Origin: an uncultured Flavobacteriales bacterium
Lineage (GTDB): Bacteria > Bacteroidota > Bacteroidia > UBA10329
Direction: 5' to 3'
Length of the DNA: 35,975 nucleotides
NCBI GenBank assembly: GCA_937900875.1
Contig: CALCGD010000195.1
Location: forward strand, 1 to 35,975
Position numbers and translations under genes: made by a program
Notes under the pieces: model-generated
What the model was told of the DNA's origin: nothing
The model's database searches: none
Seen by the model: only the letters and a program-made list of their open reading frames with translations
Part shown: one piece after another, positions 18,701-26,289 of the stretch
How the letters are laid out: every line of letters starts with the position of its first letter
How positions within the stretch are numbered: the first letter of the stretch is position 1

Positions 18701-18963
18701 GCTTCTGTATACAAGGAATTCAAGCAGCCAAATTGAAAGCCAAGAAAGCTGGTAGAAAAGTTGCTGATGAAGAAGTGCAAAGTGCCTGTGCAGAGGCTTG
18801 TCCTACAAATGCCATTGTATTTGGTGATTTGAATGACAAGGACAGCTGGGTAGCAGGAAATGCAAAAGATGAAAGAAGTTATCACCTTTTAGAAGAGGTA
18901 GGCGTTCAACCAAACGTTTACTACATGACTAAGGTGAGAAACGTAGTCGAAAACGAAGCTTAA
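15766..18963 (+). CDS. actB: Alternative complex III subunit ActB (molybdopterin-oxidoreductase-like and FeS fusion)
   Basis: ActB holds the iron-sulfur wire of ACIII on the periplasmic side. The 1,065 residues comprise a Tat-type signal (KRRDFLKFLGFS, R50-R51) that also contains a lipobox-like LAAC (Cys69), a molybdopterin-oxidoreductase-like domain (about 80-745), a His-rich linker (752-777) and a ferredoxin-like FeS domain. FeS ligands are visible at C810, C813, C816, C820; C888, C891, C896, C900; C920, C926, C930; and C978, C981, C1008, C1012. The third motif reads CIGTRYC, with Thr923 where a fourth Cys would stand. That fits the known three [4Fe-4S] plus one [3Fe-4S] content. The first domain is known in this family to lack a molybdenum cofactor; I could not test that here. 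Confidence 0.95.
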   Translation: MSKTKIYWTGLDQLHNTPEFQESAENEFTPATSAEHLLESENLDEGTTKRRDFLKFLGFSVGAATLAACETPVNKAIPYLNKPEEITPGVPNYYASTFFDGTDYASILVKTREGRPIKIVGNKNSKVTSGAINSRVNSSVLSLYDSARAGSPMKAGEASEWETVDKEIGEALAKLGEAGGSIVLLTETIISPSAKKAIAEFATKYGEGVKHVTYDALSASGSLEANQACFGVKALPAYDFASADVVVSFGADFIAGFPNGAANAVGYGKMRDPKGGKMSRHFQFESNMSLAGSNADVRVAIKPSESAEAIISLYNKVAKATGGNTVGGGNSEYESALSQAAKELVGAKGKSIVVSNSNDAGVQTIVNAINNLLGNYGSTLDIAKPLYVKAGIDSEMTQLIADMNAGKVGALLMHGVNPSYSYGDAAAFNSGLAKVGLTVSFADRLDETAAGVAYLCPDNHYLESWNDSEPKAGSYSLTQPTIQPLFKTRQFQESLLKWSGNDTSYYNYIQSNWAGIHAASSNASMLFNDFFNTALFNGVFDASSEGVVTEFAGDVNAAAGSIKKSTTGDFELELYVKAGMGDGSQANNPWLQELPDPISRVTWDNYIMMSPSDMIANGFSRLERGDFMANVAEISVNDVKIKAPVYPSPGQKKGTIGLAVGYGRTAAGACGNEVGVNAFSVAHGSFTVGAVTVSKTDETHEIAQTQSHHTLMGRSAILKETTLSEYKADPKAGNPDALLYVSSAGAKKEESHGHGDDHGHDDEGHGHEEDAHAEASHGNPYVAANKVNLWDDHAIGSGHRWGMSVDLSKCIGCGACVTGCGSENNVPVVGKEEVRRGRDMHWLRIDRYYTSDMTEEKAKAEGVGAIDKFTAMEAAAEQPQVAFQPVMCQHCNHAPCETVCPVAATTHSNEGMNMMTYNRCIGTRYCANNCPYKVRRFNWFQYHNGSQDFSKNPANDDLGRMVLNPDVVVRDRGVMEKCSFCIQGIQAAKLKAKKAGRKVADEEVQSACAEACPTNAIVFGDLNDKDSWVAGNAKDERSYHLLEEVGVQPNVYYMTKVRNVVENEA

Positions 18964-18983
18964 TTAAGACTAAAGCAAGATAA

Positions 18984-20360
18984 ATGTCGAGTCACGAAGC
19001 TTGGATTAGGGAACCACTCGTATTAGGAGATAAATCCTACCACGATATTTCCAATGACATAGCAAAACCTATTGAAGGTAAAGCCAACAAACAATGGTGG
19101 ATAGCCTTTGCAATTGCATTAACCGCCATGCTTTGGGGGGTTGGATGTATCATGTATACAATTGGTGTTGGAATTGGAACCTGGGGATTGAACAAGACCG
19201 TTGAATGGGCTTGGGATATAACCAATTTCGTTTGGTGGGTTGGTATAGGTCACGCTGGAACGTTGATTTCAGCGGTACTTCTATTGTTCCGTCAGAAATG
19301 GAGAATGGCAATTAACCGTTCGGCAGAGGCAATGACCATTTTCGCGGTAATCTGTGCAGCACTCTTCCCTGGAATTCACATGGGGCGTATTTGGATGGCA
19401 TACTGGGTACTACCATTGCCAAACCAATTTGGTTCGTTATGGGTAAACTTTAACTCTCCACTACTTTGGGACGTTTTCGCAATTTCTACGTATTTCAGTG
19501 TTTCTCTTGTGTTCTGGTACATTGGTCTTATTCCTGATTTCGCAACAATTAGAGATAGAATGGAGAAAGCCTCACGACCAATTTCTCAAACTGTTTACTC
19601 TATCATGTCGTTTGGTTGGAGTGGAAATGCTAGAGCATGGCATCGATTTGAGGAGATTTCATTGGTACTTGCTGGCTTGGCAACACCTCTTGTGCTTTCT
19701 GTACACACTATTGTATCTATGGACTTTGCCACCTCGGTAATTCCAGGATGGCATACAACAATCTTCCCTCCGTACTTTGTGGCTGGGGCAATTTTTTCAG
19801 GATTTGCGATGGTACTCACACTTATGCTCGTGATGCGCAAGGTGGTAAACCTAGAAGAGTACATCACTATCAACCACATTGAGTTGATGAACAAGATTAT
19901 TATGCTTACAGGGTCTATTGTAGGTGTAGCTTATATTACTGAGCTCTTCATGTCATGGTATTCTGGTGTGGCTTACGAGCAGTACGCATTCTTAAACAGA
20001 GCATCGGGTCCTTACTGGTGGGCTTACTGGGCAATGATGAGCTGTAATGTTATCAGCCCTCAATTGTTTTGGTCTAAGAGATTGAGAAGAAATATCACCT
20101 TCACTTTTATCTTATCTATTGTGGTAAACATAGGCATGTGGTTCGAGCGATTTGTGATTATCGTAACCTCTTTGCATAGAGATTACCTGCCATCTAGTTG
20201 GTCTATGTTCTACCCAAGCTGGGTTGATATTGGCATCTTCATAGGTACCATCGGAATTTTCTTCACCTTCTTTCTATTGTATGCGAGGACCTTTCCTGTA
20301 TTACCGATAGCAGAAGTGAAATCTATTTTGAAATCTACTGGATCTCAATACAAGAAATAG
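18984..20360 (+). CDS. actC: Alternative complex III subunit ActC (NrfD/PsrC-like quinol-binding membrane subunit)
   Basis: An integral membrane protein of 458 residues of the NrfD/PsrC family, with eight to ten hydrophobic helices. It is expected to bind menaquinol near the periplasmic face and pass electrons to the FeS clusters of ActB. Visible landmarks are the N-terminal [15 protein letters not shown], the first helix pair around [17 protein letters not shown] and [18 protein letters not shown], the segment [14 protein letters not shown], and the late [22 protein letters not shown] with conserved Glu, Arg and His. Length is normal. The gene starts 20 nt after actB and ends 7 nt before actD, so translation is probably coupled. 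Confidence 0.94.
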   Translation: MSSHEAWIREPLVLGDKSYHDISNDIAKPIEGKANKQWWIAFAIALTAMLWGVGCIMYTIGVGIGTWGLNKTVEWAWDITNFVWWVGIGHAGTLISAVLLLFRQKWRMAINRSAEAMTIFAVICAALFPGIHMGRIWMAYWVLPLPNQFGSLWVNFNSPLLWDVFAISTYFSVSLVFWYIGLIPDFATIRDRMEKASRPISQTVYSIMSFGWSGNARAWHRFEEISLVLAGLATPLVLSVHTIVSMDFATSVIPGWHTTIFPPYFVAGAIFSGFAMVLTLMLVMRKVVNLEEYITINHIELMNKIIMLTGSIVGVAYITELFMSWYSGVAYEQYAFLNRASGPYWWAYWAMMSCNVISPQLFWSKRLRRNITFTFILSIVVNIGMWFERFVIIVTSLHRDYLPSSWSMFYPSWVDIGIFIGTIGIFFTFFLLYARTFPVLPIAEVKSILKSTGSQYKK

Positions 20361-20367
20361 ACTGACA

Positions 20368-20892
20368 ATGAGCACAAAAGAAATACACGGTCTGTTTGGA
20401 GATGAGGAAATCTTGCTTGCTTCTGCAAAGGAGTTAGTGAGCAAAGGAGTACACGTAAAAGATGTATTCTCTCCATTTCCAATACACGGAATTGACCCAG
20501 TAATCGGGGTTCCACCTACACGGTTGCATATTGCCGGTTTTATATACGGTCTTGTTGGAATGGGATTGGCGCTCTTCATGTTCTGGTTTACCCTGATAAT
20601 GGATTGGCCTATGAACATCGGAGGTAAGCCAAACTTCTCGCTACTTCAGAATTTGCCAGCATTTATTCCGGTAACTTTTGAGATGACGGTGTTTTGTGCT
20701 TCACATGGCATGGCAGTGACTTATTTCATGAGGAACACTATTTATCCAGGAAAGAAAAGTTGGAATCCAGATTTGAGAACTACAGACGATAAGTTTTTGA
20801 TTCAGATTGATTTGAGTGAAAACTCAATGAGTGCTGAAGAGATTGAAGGAATTCTTAAGTCAACTGGAGCAGAGGAAATAACTCAAAAATGA
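20368..20892 (+). CDS. actD: Alternative complex III subunit ActD (DUF3341)
   Basis: A 174-residue DUF3341 protein, the small ACIII subunit with two transmembrane helices (about 53-78 and 97-120). The N-terminal half begins STKEIHGLFGDEEILLASAKEL and includes VFSPFPIHGID, typical of the family. Its role is structural, packing beside ActC. The C-terminal tail (SENSMSAEEIEGILKSTGAEE) is soluble. The TGA stop overlaps the ATG of actE (ATGA, 20889-20892), so the two are translationally coupled. Confidence 0.93.
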   Translation: MSTKEIHGLFGDEEILLASAKELVSKGVHVKDVFSPFPIHGIDPVIGVPPTRLHIAGFIYGLVGMGLALFMFWFTLIMDWPMNIGGKPNFSLLQNLPAFIPVTFEMTVFCASHGMAVTYFMRNTIYPGKKSWNPDLRTTDDKFLIQIDLSENSMSAEEIEGILKSTGAEEITQK

Positions 20893-21491
20893 ACAAGGCC
20901 TTGAAATATAATATTTCGCTGGTAGGAGCCGCAATGTTTTGCATGGTTATGCTAATTAGCTCGTGTACTACCGATCCAAATAGCCCTGGAGTAGAGTATA
21001 TGCCAGACATGTACCGTTCGCCATCTTATGAGACTTACAGCGCTAATCCAGTGTTTAAGGATAGTATGACAGCCCAATTACCGGTGGCAGGAACTATTAC
21101 TCGAGGAGAGTGGCCCGCTACTGCAAGTATTGTAAATGCTTTGCCATATGCCTATCCAAATAATTTGGATGGATATATTGCTGCAGGAGAGGAAGTGAAA
21201 AGTCCAATCCAAAAGACAGAAACAACTTCTGCCGAAGGGAAAGCGATATATGAAAAAATGTGTATGCATTGCCACGGTAAAGAAGGACAAGGTGATGGAC
21301 AGTTAATCGAAACTGGAAAGTTTCCACCACCACCAGCGTACAATGGACCTGCATTGAAGGAATTACCGGAAGGCAAAATGTTCCATACAATTACTTACGG
21401 AAAAGGATTAATGGGATCACACGCATCGCAGCTTACCAAAGAAGAGCGGTGGAAGGTTATACATTACATCCAAGAGCTTCAGAAGCTATAG
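20889..21491 (+). CDS. actE: Alternative complex III subunit ActE, monoheme cytochrome c lipoprotein
   Basis: A 200-residue cytochrome c with a lipoprotein signal peptide (AAMFCMVMLISSC, lipidated Cys26), so it is tethered to the outer face of the membrane. The single heme site is CMHCH at residues 125-129, and the likely distal ligand is Met175 in GKGLMGSHASQL. The region between lipobox and heme (VEYMPDMYRSPSYETY, then PVAGTITRG) is characteristic of ActE. It probably takes electrons from the ActA hemes and passes them on toward the oxidase. It overlaps actD by 4 nt and precedes actF by 26 nt. Confidence 0.94.
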   Translation: MNKALKYNISLVGAAMFCMVMLISSCTTDPNSPGVEYMPDMYRSPSYETYSANPVFKDSMTAQLPVAGTITRGEWPATASIVNALPYAYPNNLDGYIAAGEEVKSPIQKTETTSAEGKAIYEKMCMHCHGKEGQGDGQLIETGKFPPPPAYNGPALKELPEGKMFHTITYGKGLMGSHASQLTKEERWKVIHYIQELQKL

Positions 21492-21517
21492 TTAAAACAG
21501 AGAAACAGTAGCCAGTA

Positions 21518-22711
21518 ATGGATTATACATTTAAATCAAGCACTAAACGATTAACCCTTGGCCTTGTAGGCGTAGGCGTTCTTGCTATAGTGTATGCGGT
21601 TTTAACAGAAATTCCGGGTCAGCGCATCTGGGCTAATTTGTTGGTAAACTCGTACTTCTTTGTAGGCATAGGTCTAATGGGAACATTGTGGATGGCAATC
21701 CAGTATGTTTCTGAGGCGGGTTGGTCTTCTGGTTTTAAGAGAATTCCTGAGGCGGTATCACAATTTCTATTGATTGGAGGTCCGATTTTGTTGCTCGTTC
21801 TTTTTGCAGGAAGTCATAACTTTCATTTGCACCACATCTATCATTGGATGGATCCAGATTTGATGGACCCTAACAGCGATCATTATGATTCTATTATTGC
21901 TGGAAAGGCAGCGTACCTGAATGAGCCTTTCTTCTATGCAAGATCGGTTGCTTATGTGTTTATTTGGATTGCTTTCACCGTATTCTTTAGAAAGTCATCA
22001 ATTAAGGAAGATTTAGAAGGAGGTGTTGGTATCCATAAAAAGAGCTACGGTGTAGCTGCTGCTTTCCTTGTGTTTTACGGAGTTACATCATCAACCTCTT
22101 CTTGGGATTGGATGATGTCTATCGACACACATTGGTTTAGCACCCTATTTGGATGGTATAATTTCTCAACCATGTTTGTGTCGGGCATTACAATGTTTGC
22201 CTTAATCGTTATTACTCTAAAGAGAAACGGATATTTAGAACATATCAATCAGGAACATATTCAGGATTTGGGTAAGTTCATGTTTGGAGCATCGGTGTTT
22301 TGGGGATATCTATGGTTCTCACAATTCATGCTGATTTGGTATGCAAACATCCCTGAAGAGGTGACGTACTTTATCGACAGATGGGAAAACTACCTTGTAA
22401 TTTGGGCGGCATTACCAGTATTGAACCTAGCACTTCCTATGCTTCTTCTTATGGATAAATCGGCTAAGAGAAGCTTTAATATGATGACCATTGCAGGTGT
22501 AATTATCATCGTTGGTCATTGGTTTGATGTATTTCAAATGGTTATGCCCGGAGCTGTGAAAGCCGATTGGGGAGTTGGTATCCTTGAAGTTGGTATGTTC
22601 CTAGGTTTCTTGGGCATGTTCCTATTCGTAGTACACAACGCACTGTCAAAGGCACCATTGGTTGCTAAGAATCATCCATATTTAGATGAGGCAAAACATC
22701 ACCATGTATAA
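21518..22711 (+). CDS. actF: Alternative complex III subunit ActF (membrane subunit)
   Basis: A polytopic membrane protein of 397 residues with about ten helices, the second large membrane subunit of ACIII and distantly NrfD-like. Visible are the first helix LTLGLVGVGVLAIVYAVL, a His-rich loop HNFHLHHIYHWMDPDL on the membrane surface, TSSTSSWDWMMSIDTHWFSTLFGWY in mid-protein and GHWFDVFQMVMPG late. Its C-terminus ends in KHHHV. In the described Flavobacterium supercomplex ActF lies toward the cytochrome oxidase, which agrees with coxB following after 36 nt. Confidence 0.93.
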   Translation: MDYTFKSSTKRLTLGLVGVGVLAIVYAVLTEIPGQRIWANLLVNSYFFVGIGLMGTLWMAIQYVSEAGWSSGFKRIPEAVSQFLLIGGPILLLVLFAGSHNFHLHHIYHWMDPDLMDPNSDHYDSIIAGKAAYLNEPFFYARSVAYVFIWIAFTVFFRKSSIKEDLEGGVGIHKKSYGVAAAFLVFYGVTSSTSSWDWMMSIDTHWFSTLFGWYNFSTMFVSGITMFALIVITLKRNGYLEHINQEHIQDLGKFMFGASVFWGYLWFSQFMLIWYANIPEEVTYFIDRWENYLVIWAALPVLNLALPMLLLMDKSAKRSFNMMTIAGVIIIVGHWFDVFQMVMPGAVKADWGVGILEVGMFLGFLGMFLFVVHNALSKAPLVAKNHPYLDEAKHHHV

Positions 22712-22747
22712 TCAGAAGCTGAATAATTCGGTAACAAGAATTGAGAA

Positions 22748-23809
22748 ATGATTAATCTGCTTATTGTAATAGTTCTAATTCTCGCCATTTTGGTTTTGGC
22801 GAAAGTGGTACGAGTTTTGGAACTTAGTACTGATTTGAAAGGGGAAGACCCTTCTGCTGTTACTGACAGTGATAACCGTACACAAGCAAAATTGTTTGTG
22901 GTTGGAATCTTTGCTTGGTTAAGTTTCGTGGTGTATGGGGTTTTTGCTTGGGGAGACCTTATGCTGCCAGTATCTGCATCGGAACACGGGGTGGTTACAG
23001 ATCAGCTAATGAACATCACTTGGATGATTATTGGACCAATGTTCTTTTTGTGCCATATCCTTCTTATGGTCTTTACTTACAAGTATTACTACAGGAAAGA
23101 AAGAACAGCAACGTTCTTTGCTCACAGCACCAAGCTTGAGATGATTTGGACGGTTATCCCAACTATCGTTCTTACAACATTGATTGTTTACGGGCTAAGT
23201 ATCTGGCAGCAAATCACAGGCGATGCACCTGATGATGCAATTGAAATTGAACTCTATGCAAAACAGTTCGACTGGTCGGCACGCTATGCAGGAGGAGATA
23301 ATGTTCTTGGAAAATCTGGGTACAGACTAATTACAAGCGATAACCCTCTTGGCGTCAGCTCTGAAGATCCAGCAGCCAATGATGATAAGATTGTGAGAGG
23401 CGAACTTCATATTCCGGTAGGCAAGCCGATTGTATTCAAGTTCCATTCTAGAGACGTGTTGCATAGTGCTTATATGCCTCATTTCAGAGCACAGATGAAT
23501 TGTGTGCCAGGAATGACTACCCAACTACACATGGTTCCAACAACTACTACCAAGGAGATGAAGGAAATTACAGGAAATGAGGATTTCAACTATCTTCTTC
23601 TATGTAACAAGATTTGTGGTGCGGCTCACTACAACATGCAAATGGACATTATTGTGGAGTCTGAAGAAGACTACGCAGCTTGGTTAGCTGATAAAAAGAC
23701 ATTTGCCGAAACTAATGCTCCGAAAGAAAAAGCAGCGGTTGTAGTTGCAGAAGTAGCAGAAGAAGAGCATACCGAAGAAAACGAATCAGCGGATCCTGCC
23801 GCTCATTAA
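22748..23809 (+). CDS. coxB: Cytochrome c oxidase subunit II (CuA)
   Basis: Subunit II accepts electrons at the dinuclear CuA centre and hands them to heme a in subunit I. The protein is 353 residues long. An N-terminal hydrophobic segment (about 2-20) precedes membrane segments at about 47-68, 90-110 and 134-152; the last two look like the canonical pair. The periplasmic cupredoxin domain follows. The CuA ligands are all present: His239 in DVLHSAYMP, Cys286, Cys290, His294 and Met297 in CNKICGAAHYNM. The residue usually Glu between the two cysteines is Lys288. There is no fused cytochrome c domain; the tail from about 320 is an Ala/Glu-rich extension. Confidence 0.95.
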   Translation: MINLLIVIVLILAILVLAKVVRVLELSTDLKGEDPSAVTDSDNRTQAKLFVVGIFAWLSFVVYGVFAWGDLMLPVSASEHGVVTDQLMNITWMIIGPMFFLCHILLMVFTYKYYYRKERTATFFAHSTKLEMIWTVIPTIVLTTLIVYGLSIWQQITGDAPDDAIEIELYAKQFDWSARYAGGDNVLGKSGYRLITSDNPLGVSSEDPAANDDKIVRGELHIPVGKPIVFKFHSRDVLHSAYMPHFRAQMNCVPGMTTQLHMVPTTTTKEMKEITGNEDFNYLLLCNKICGAAHYNMQMDIIVESEEDYAAWLADKKTFAETNAPKEKAAVVVAEVAEEEHTEENESADPAAH

Positions 23810-23827
23810 TAGCTTTAAAGAATAAAG

Positions 23828-25612
23828 ATGTCAGATCACGCAGCACACGCAGACCACGCGCATCACCATCACGCGAAGCCTGATTTCTGGACTCATTATG
23901 TGTTCAGTCAGGATCACAAGATGATCTCTAAGCAGTTTTTGATTACTGCTATCGTCATGGGGTTTATCGGAATGGCCATGTCTATGCTTTTCCGTCTACA
24001 ACTTGGATGGCCCGGTGAGTCGTTTAAAGTAATTGAATTACTCTTGGGCGATTGGGGTAAGGATGGAATTCTTGACCCGAATATGTATTTGGCTCTTGTT
24101 ACTCTCCATGGTACAATCATCGTGTTTATGGTTCTTACCGGAGGATTGACGGGAACATTTGCAAATTTGCTTATTCCTCTTCAGGTGGGAGCTAGAGACA
24201 TGGCTTCAGGATTCCTGAACATGTTATCGTATTGGTTCTTCTTGGCGTCATCCGTAATTATGGTTGCTTCTGTGTTTATTGAGACAGGACCAGCATCTGC
24301 AGGATGGACCATTTATCCTCCATTAAGCGCATTGCCAGAGGCAATTCCTGGTTCAGGATTGGGTATGACCATGTGGTTGGTTAGTATTGCGTTGTTCATC
24401 GTATCGTCTCTGTTAGGTGGTATTAACTACATCGTTACAATCGTTAACCTTAGAACTAAGGGAATGTCTATGGGAAGGTTGCCACTCACAATGTGGGCCA
24501 TTCTAATCACTGCAATTCTCGGAGTTCTTTCTTTTCCGGTTTTGTTGTCGGCAGCGTTACTCTTGATTTTCGATAGAAGTTTTGGAACGAGTTTTTACTT
24601 GTCAGATATATTTATCGGTGGACAAGCACTAGAACACACCGGTGGTAGCCCAATTTTGTACGAGCACCTTTTTTGGTTCTTAGGCCACCCTGAGGTTTAT
24701 ATCATTTTGCTTCCTGCGCTTGGAATTACTTCTGAGATTATATCTACCAACGCACGAAAGCCAATCTTTGGTTACAAAGCAATGGTTGGGTCGATGCTAG
24801 CTATTGCATTCCTATCCTTTATCGTTTGGGGTCACCACATGTTTATTACTGGAATGAATCCATTCTTGGGTTCTGTGTTCACATTTACAACCTTGCTTGT
24901 GGCTATCCCATCGGCAGTAAAGGTGTTCAACTACCTCACAACGCTTTGGAAAGGAAATATCGTTTACACGCCTGCCATGTTGTTCGCCATTGGTTTGGTA
25001 TCAACATTTGTGACAGGGGGTTTAACAGGAATTATTCTTGGTGATTCTGCTCTAGACATAAACGTACACGACACGTATTTCGTTGTAGCCCACTTCCATA
25101 TTGTAATGGGAGCATCAGCCATTTTCGGAATGTTTGCTGGAGTTTATCATTGGTTCCCAAAAATGTATGGAAAGATGATGAACAAGAAATTGGGTTATGT
25201 ACACTTCTGGTTGACTGTAGTTTCTGTTTATGGAGTGTTCTTTCCAATGCACTTTATCGGATTAGCAGGTGTGCCAAGAAGGTATTATTCAAACGAAGCA
25301 TTTCCGTTGTTTGATGCATTACAAGATATCAATGTGAGTATAAGCATGTTCGCATTTTTAGGAGCCATTGCACAATTCATATTTGCTTTTAACTTCTTCT
25401 ACAGCATTTTTCGTGGGCATAAGGCAAGCTTAAACCCATGGCGATCAAACGCCCTTGAGTGGACTACTCCGCTAAACCCTGGACATGGAAACTGGCCAGG
25501 TGCTATTCCTGAAGTTCATCGTTGGGCTTATGATTATAGCAAGCCTGGGGCAGATGACGATTTTATTCCTCAAACGGTTCCACTTAAGGAAGGAGAAGAA
25601 GATATTCATTGA
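23828..25612 (+). CDS. coxA: Cytochrome c oxidase subunit I (aa3-type heme-copper oxidase)
   Basis: The catalytic, proton-pumping subunit, 594 residues with twelve expected helices. Heme a ligands are His94 (LHGTIIVF) and His424. His422 is the heme a3 ligand (HDTYFVVAHFHIV). CuB ligands are His287, His336 and His337. HPEVY (287-291) supplies the crosslinking Tyr291 and the D-channel Glu289. The D-channel entrance aspartate is Asp124 in GARDM, and the K-channel lysine is in IPSAVKVFNY. These are type A1 features. The N-terminus is strikingly His-rich (seven His in residues 4-15). It is the last gene of the operon, followed after 18 nt by a strong terminator. No cox3 follows. Confidence 0.97.
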   Translation: MSDHAAHADHAHHHHAKPDFWTHYVFSQDHKMISKQFLITAIVMGFIGMAMSMLFRLQLGWPGESFKVIELLLGDWGKDGILDPNMYLALVTLHGTIIVFMVLTGGLTGTFANLLIPLQVGARDMASGFLNMLSYWFFLASSVIMVASVFIETGPASAGWTIYPPLSALPEAIPGSGLGMTMWLVSIALFIVSSLLGGINYIVTIVNLRTKGMSMGRLPLTMWAILITAILGVLSFPVLLSAALLLIFDRSFGTSFYLSDIFIGGQALEHTGGSPILYEHLFWFLGHPEVYIILLPALGITSEIISTNARKPIFGYKAMVGSMLAIAFLSFIVWGHHMFITGMNPFLGSVFTFTTLLVAIPSAVKVFNYLTTLWKGNIVYTPAMLFAIGLVSTFVTGGLTGIILGDSALDINVHDTYFVVAHFHIVMGASAIFGMFAGVYHWFPKMYGKMMNKKLGYVHFWLTVVSVYGVFFPMHFIGLAGVPRRYYSNEAFPLFDALQDINVSISMFAFLGAIAQFIFAFNFFYSIFRGHKASLNPWRSNALEWTTPLNPGHGNWPGAIPEVHRWAYDYSKPGADDDFIPQTVPLKEGEEDIH

Positions 25613-25630
25613 TTCAACAATAATTAGTCT

Positions 25631-25665
25631 AAAAATGTCCTTAAGTAATTAAGGACATTTTTTTT
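25631..25665 (+). terminator. Intrinsic terminator of the ACIII-oxidase operon
   Basis: A perfect 14-bp stem (25631-25644 with 25649-25662) closed by the tetraloop GTAA, a GNRA-type loop, with a run of eight T (25658-25665). The A-tract on the 5' side makes it symmetrical. The next gene's GTG start lies only 3 nt behind the T-run. Confidence 0.93.
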
Positions 25666-25668
25666 GCC

Positions 25669-26289
25669 GTGAAGCGCCAACTTCTAATATCAGCTTTTGT
25701 CACGCTTAGCCTTTTTGGCTGGGCACAGGAGACAAATGGTAAGATTAAGTTTCTTGCTAAAATTGAAACTCGAAATACATTCTTTCAAACACACCACGTT
25801 ACTATGCTTGGGATAAGAGCGGGGTTTGAGTTTAAATTCCCTGTTCGGTGTGGCATTGGATACTATTGGACCCTCACAAAAATTGATTCTAAGCTTTACA
25901 AGGCTTCCGATTATGGCTTGACTGATCCGAAAGCTCAGCCTCGAATGCGTTACGCGTTTGGCTATGTCGACTATAGCTTTTATAAAGAAGACGATTGGAC
26001 TCTTTCTGTTCCAGTCCAAATTGGTTTTGGGGAGACATATTACAAAAGCAACGAGTCCAACCGTTTCGCAAATGACCTAATAATCCCTATGGAAGCGGGT
26101 GTTGCTGTTGACTACCTTTTCACCGAATGGGTTGGCTTTGGGGTAGGACTAGGCTACAGGGTTTTATTAAAAGGAAACAAGCAGGTAAAAGAGAATTTCA
26201 ACTCACCTTATTACCAAATAAGGTTAAACATCCTGTTCACCGAAATATTTCGAGGATTAAAAGCAAAGAAAAAAGCGAAACACGGTTAG
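25669..26289 (+). CDS. Small exported protein, probable outer-membrane beta-barrel
   Basis: I do not recognise a named family. The 206 residues begin with a signal peptide ([20 protein letters not shown]), then alternate aromatic and polar residues in a pattern of about eight beta strands with Gly-rich turns ([35 protein letters not shown]). The pattern suggests a small OmpA/OmpX-like barrel. The C-terminus is basic ([11 protein letters not shown]), which is odd for a barrel, where an aromatic end is common. GTG 25669 is the only usable in-frame start that keeps the signal peptide; the upstream frame runs through the terminator hairpin into a stop. Its stop interlocks with that of metH on the other strand. 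Confidence 0.6.
   Translation: MKRQLLISAFVTLSLFGWAQETNGKIKFLAKIETRNTFFQTHHVTMLGIRAGFEFKFPVRCGIGYYWTLTKIDSKLYKASDYGLTDPKAQPRMRYAFGYVDYSFYKEDDWTLSVPVQIGFGETYYKSNESNRFANDLIIPMEAGVAVDYLFTEWVGFGVGLGYRVLLKGNKQVKENFNSPYYQIRLNILFTEIFRGLKAKKKAKHG

Noticed and set aside
18292-18885. A 197-codon open frame on the - strand across the FeS domain of ActB
   Set aside because: It is the complement of the conserved cysteine motifs of ActB, and no independent start signal or domain is visible.
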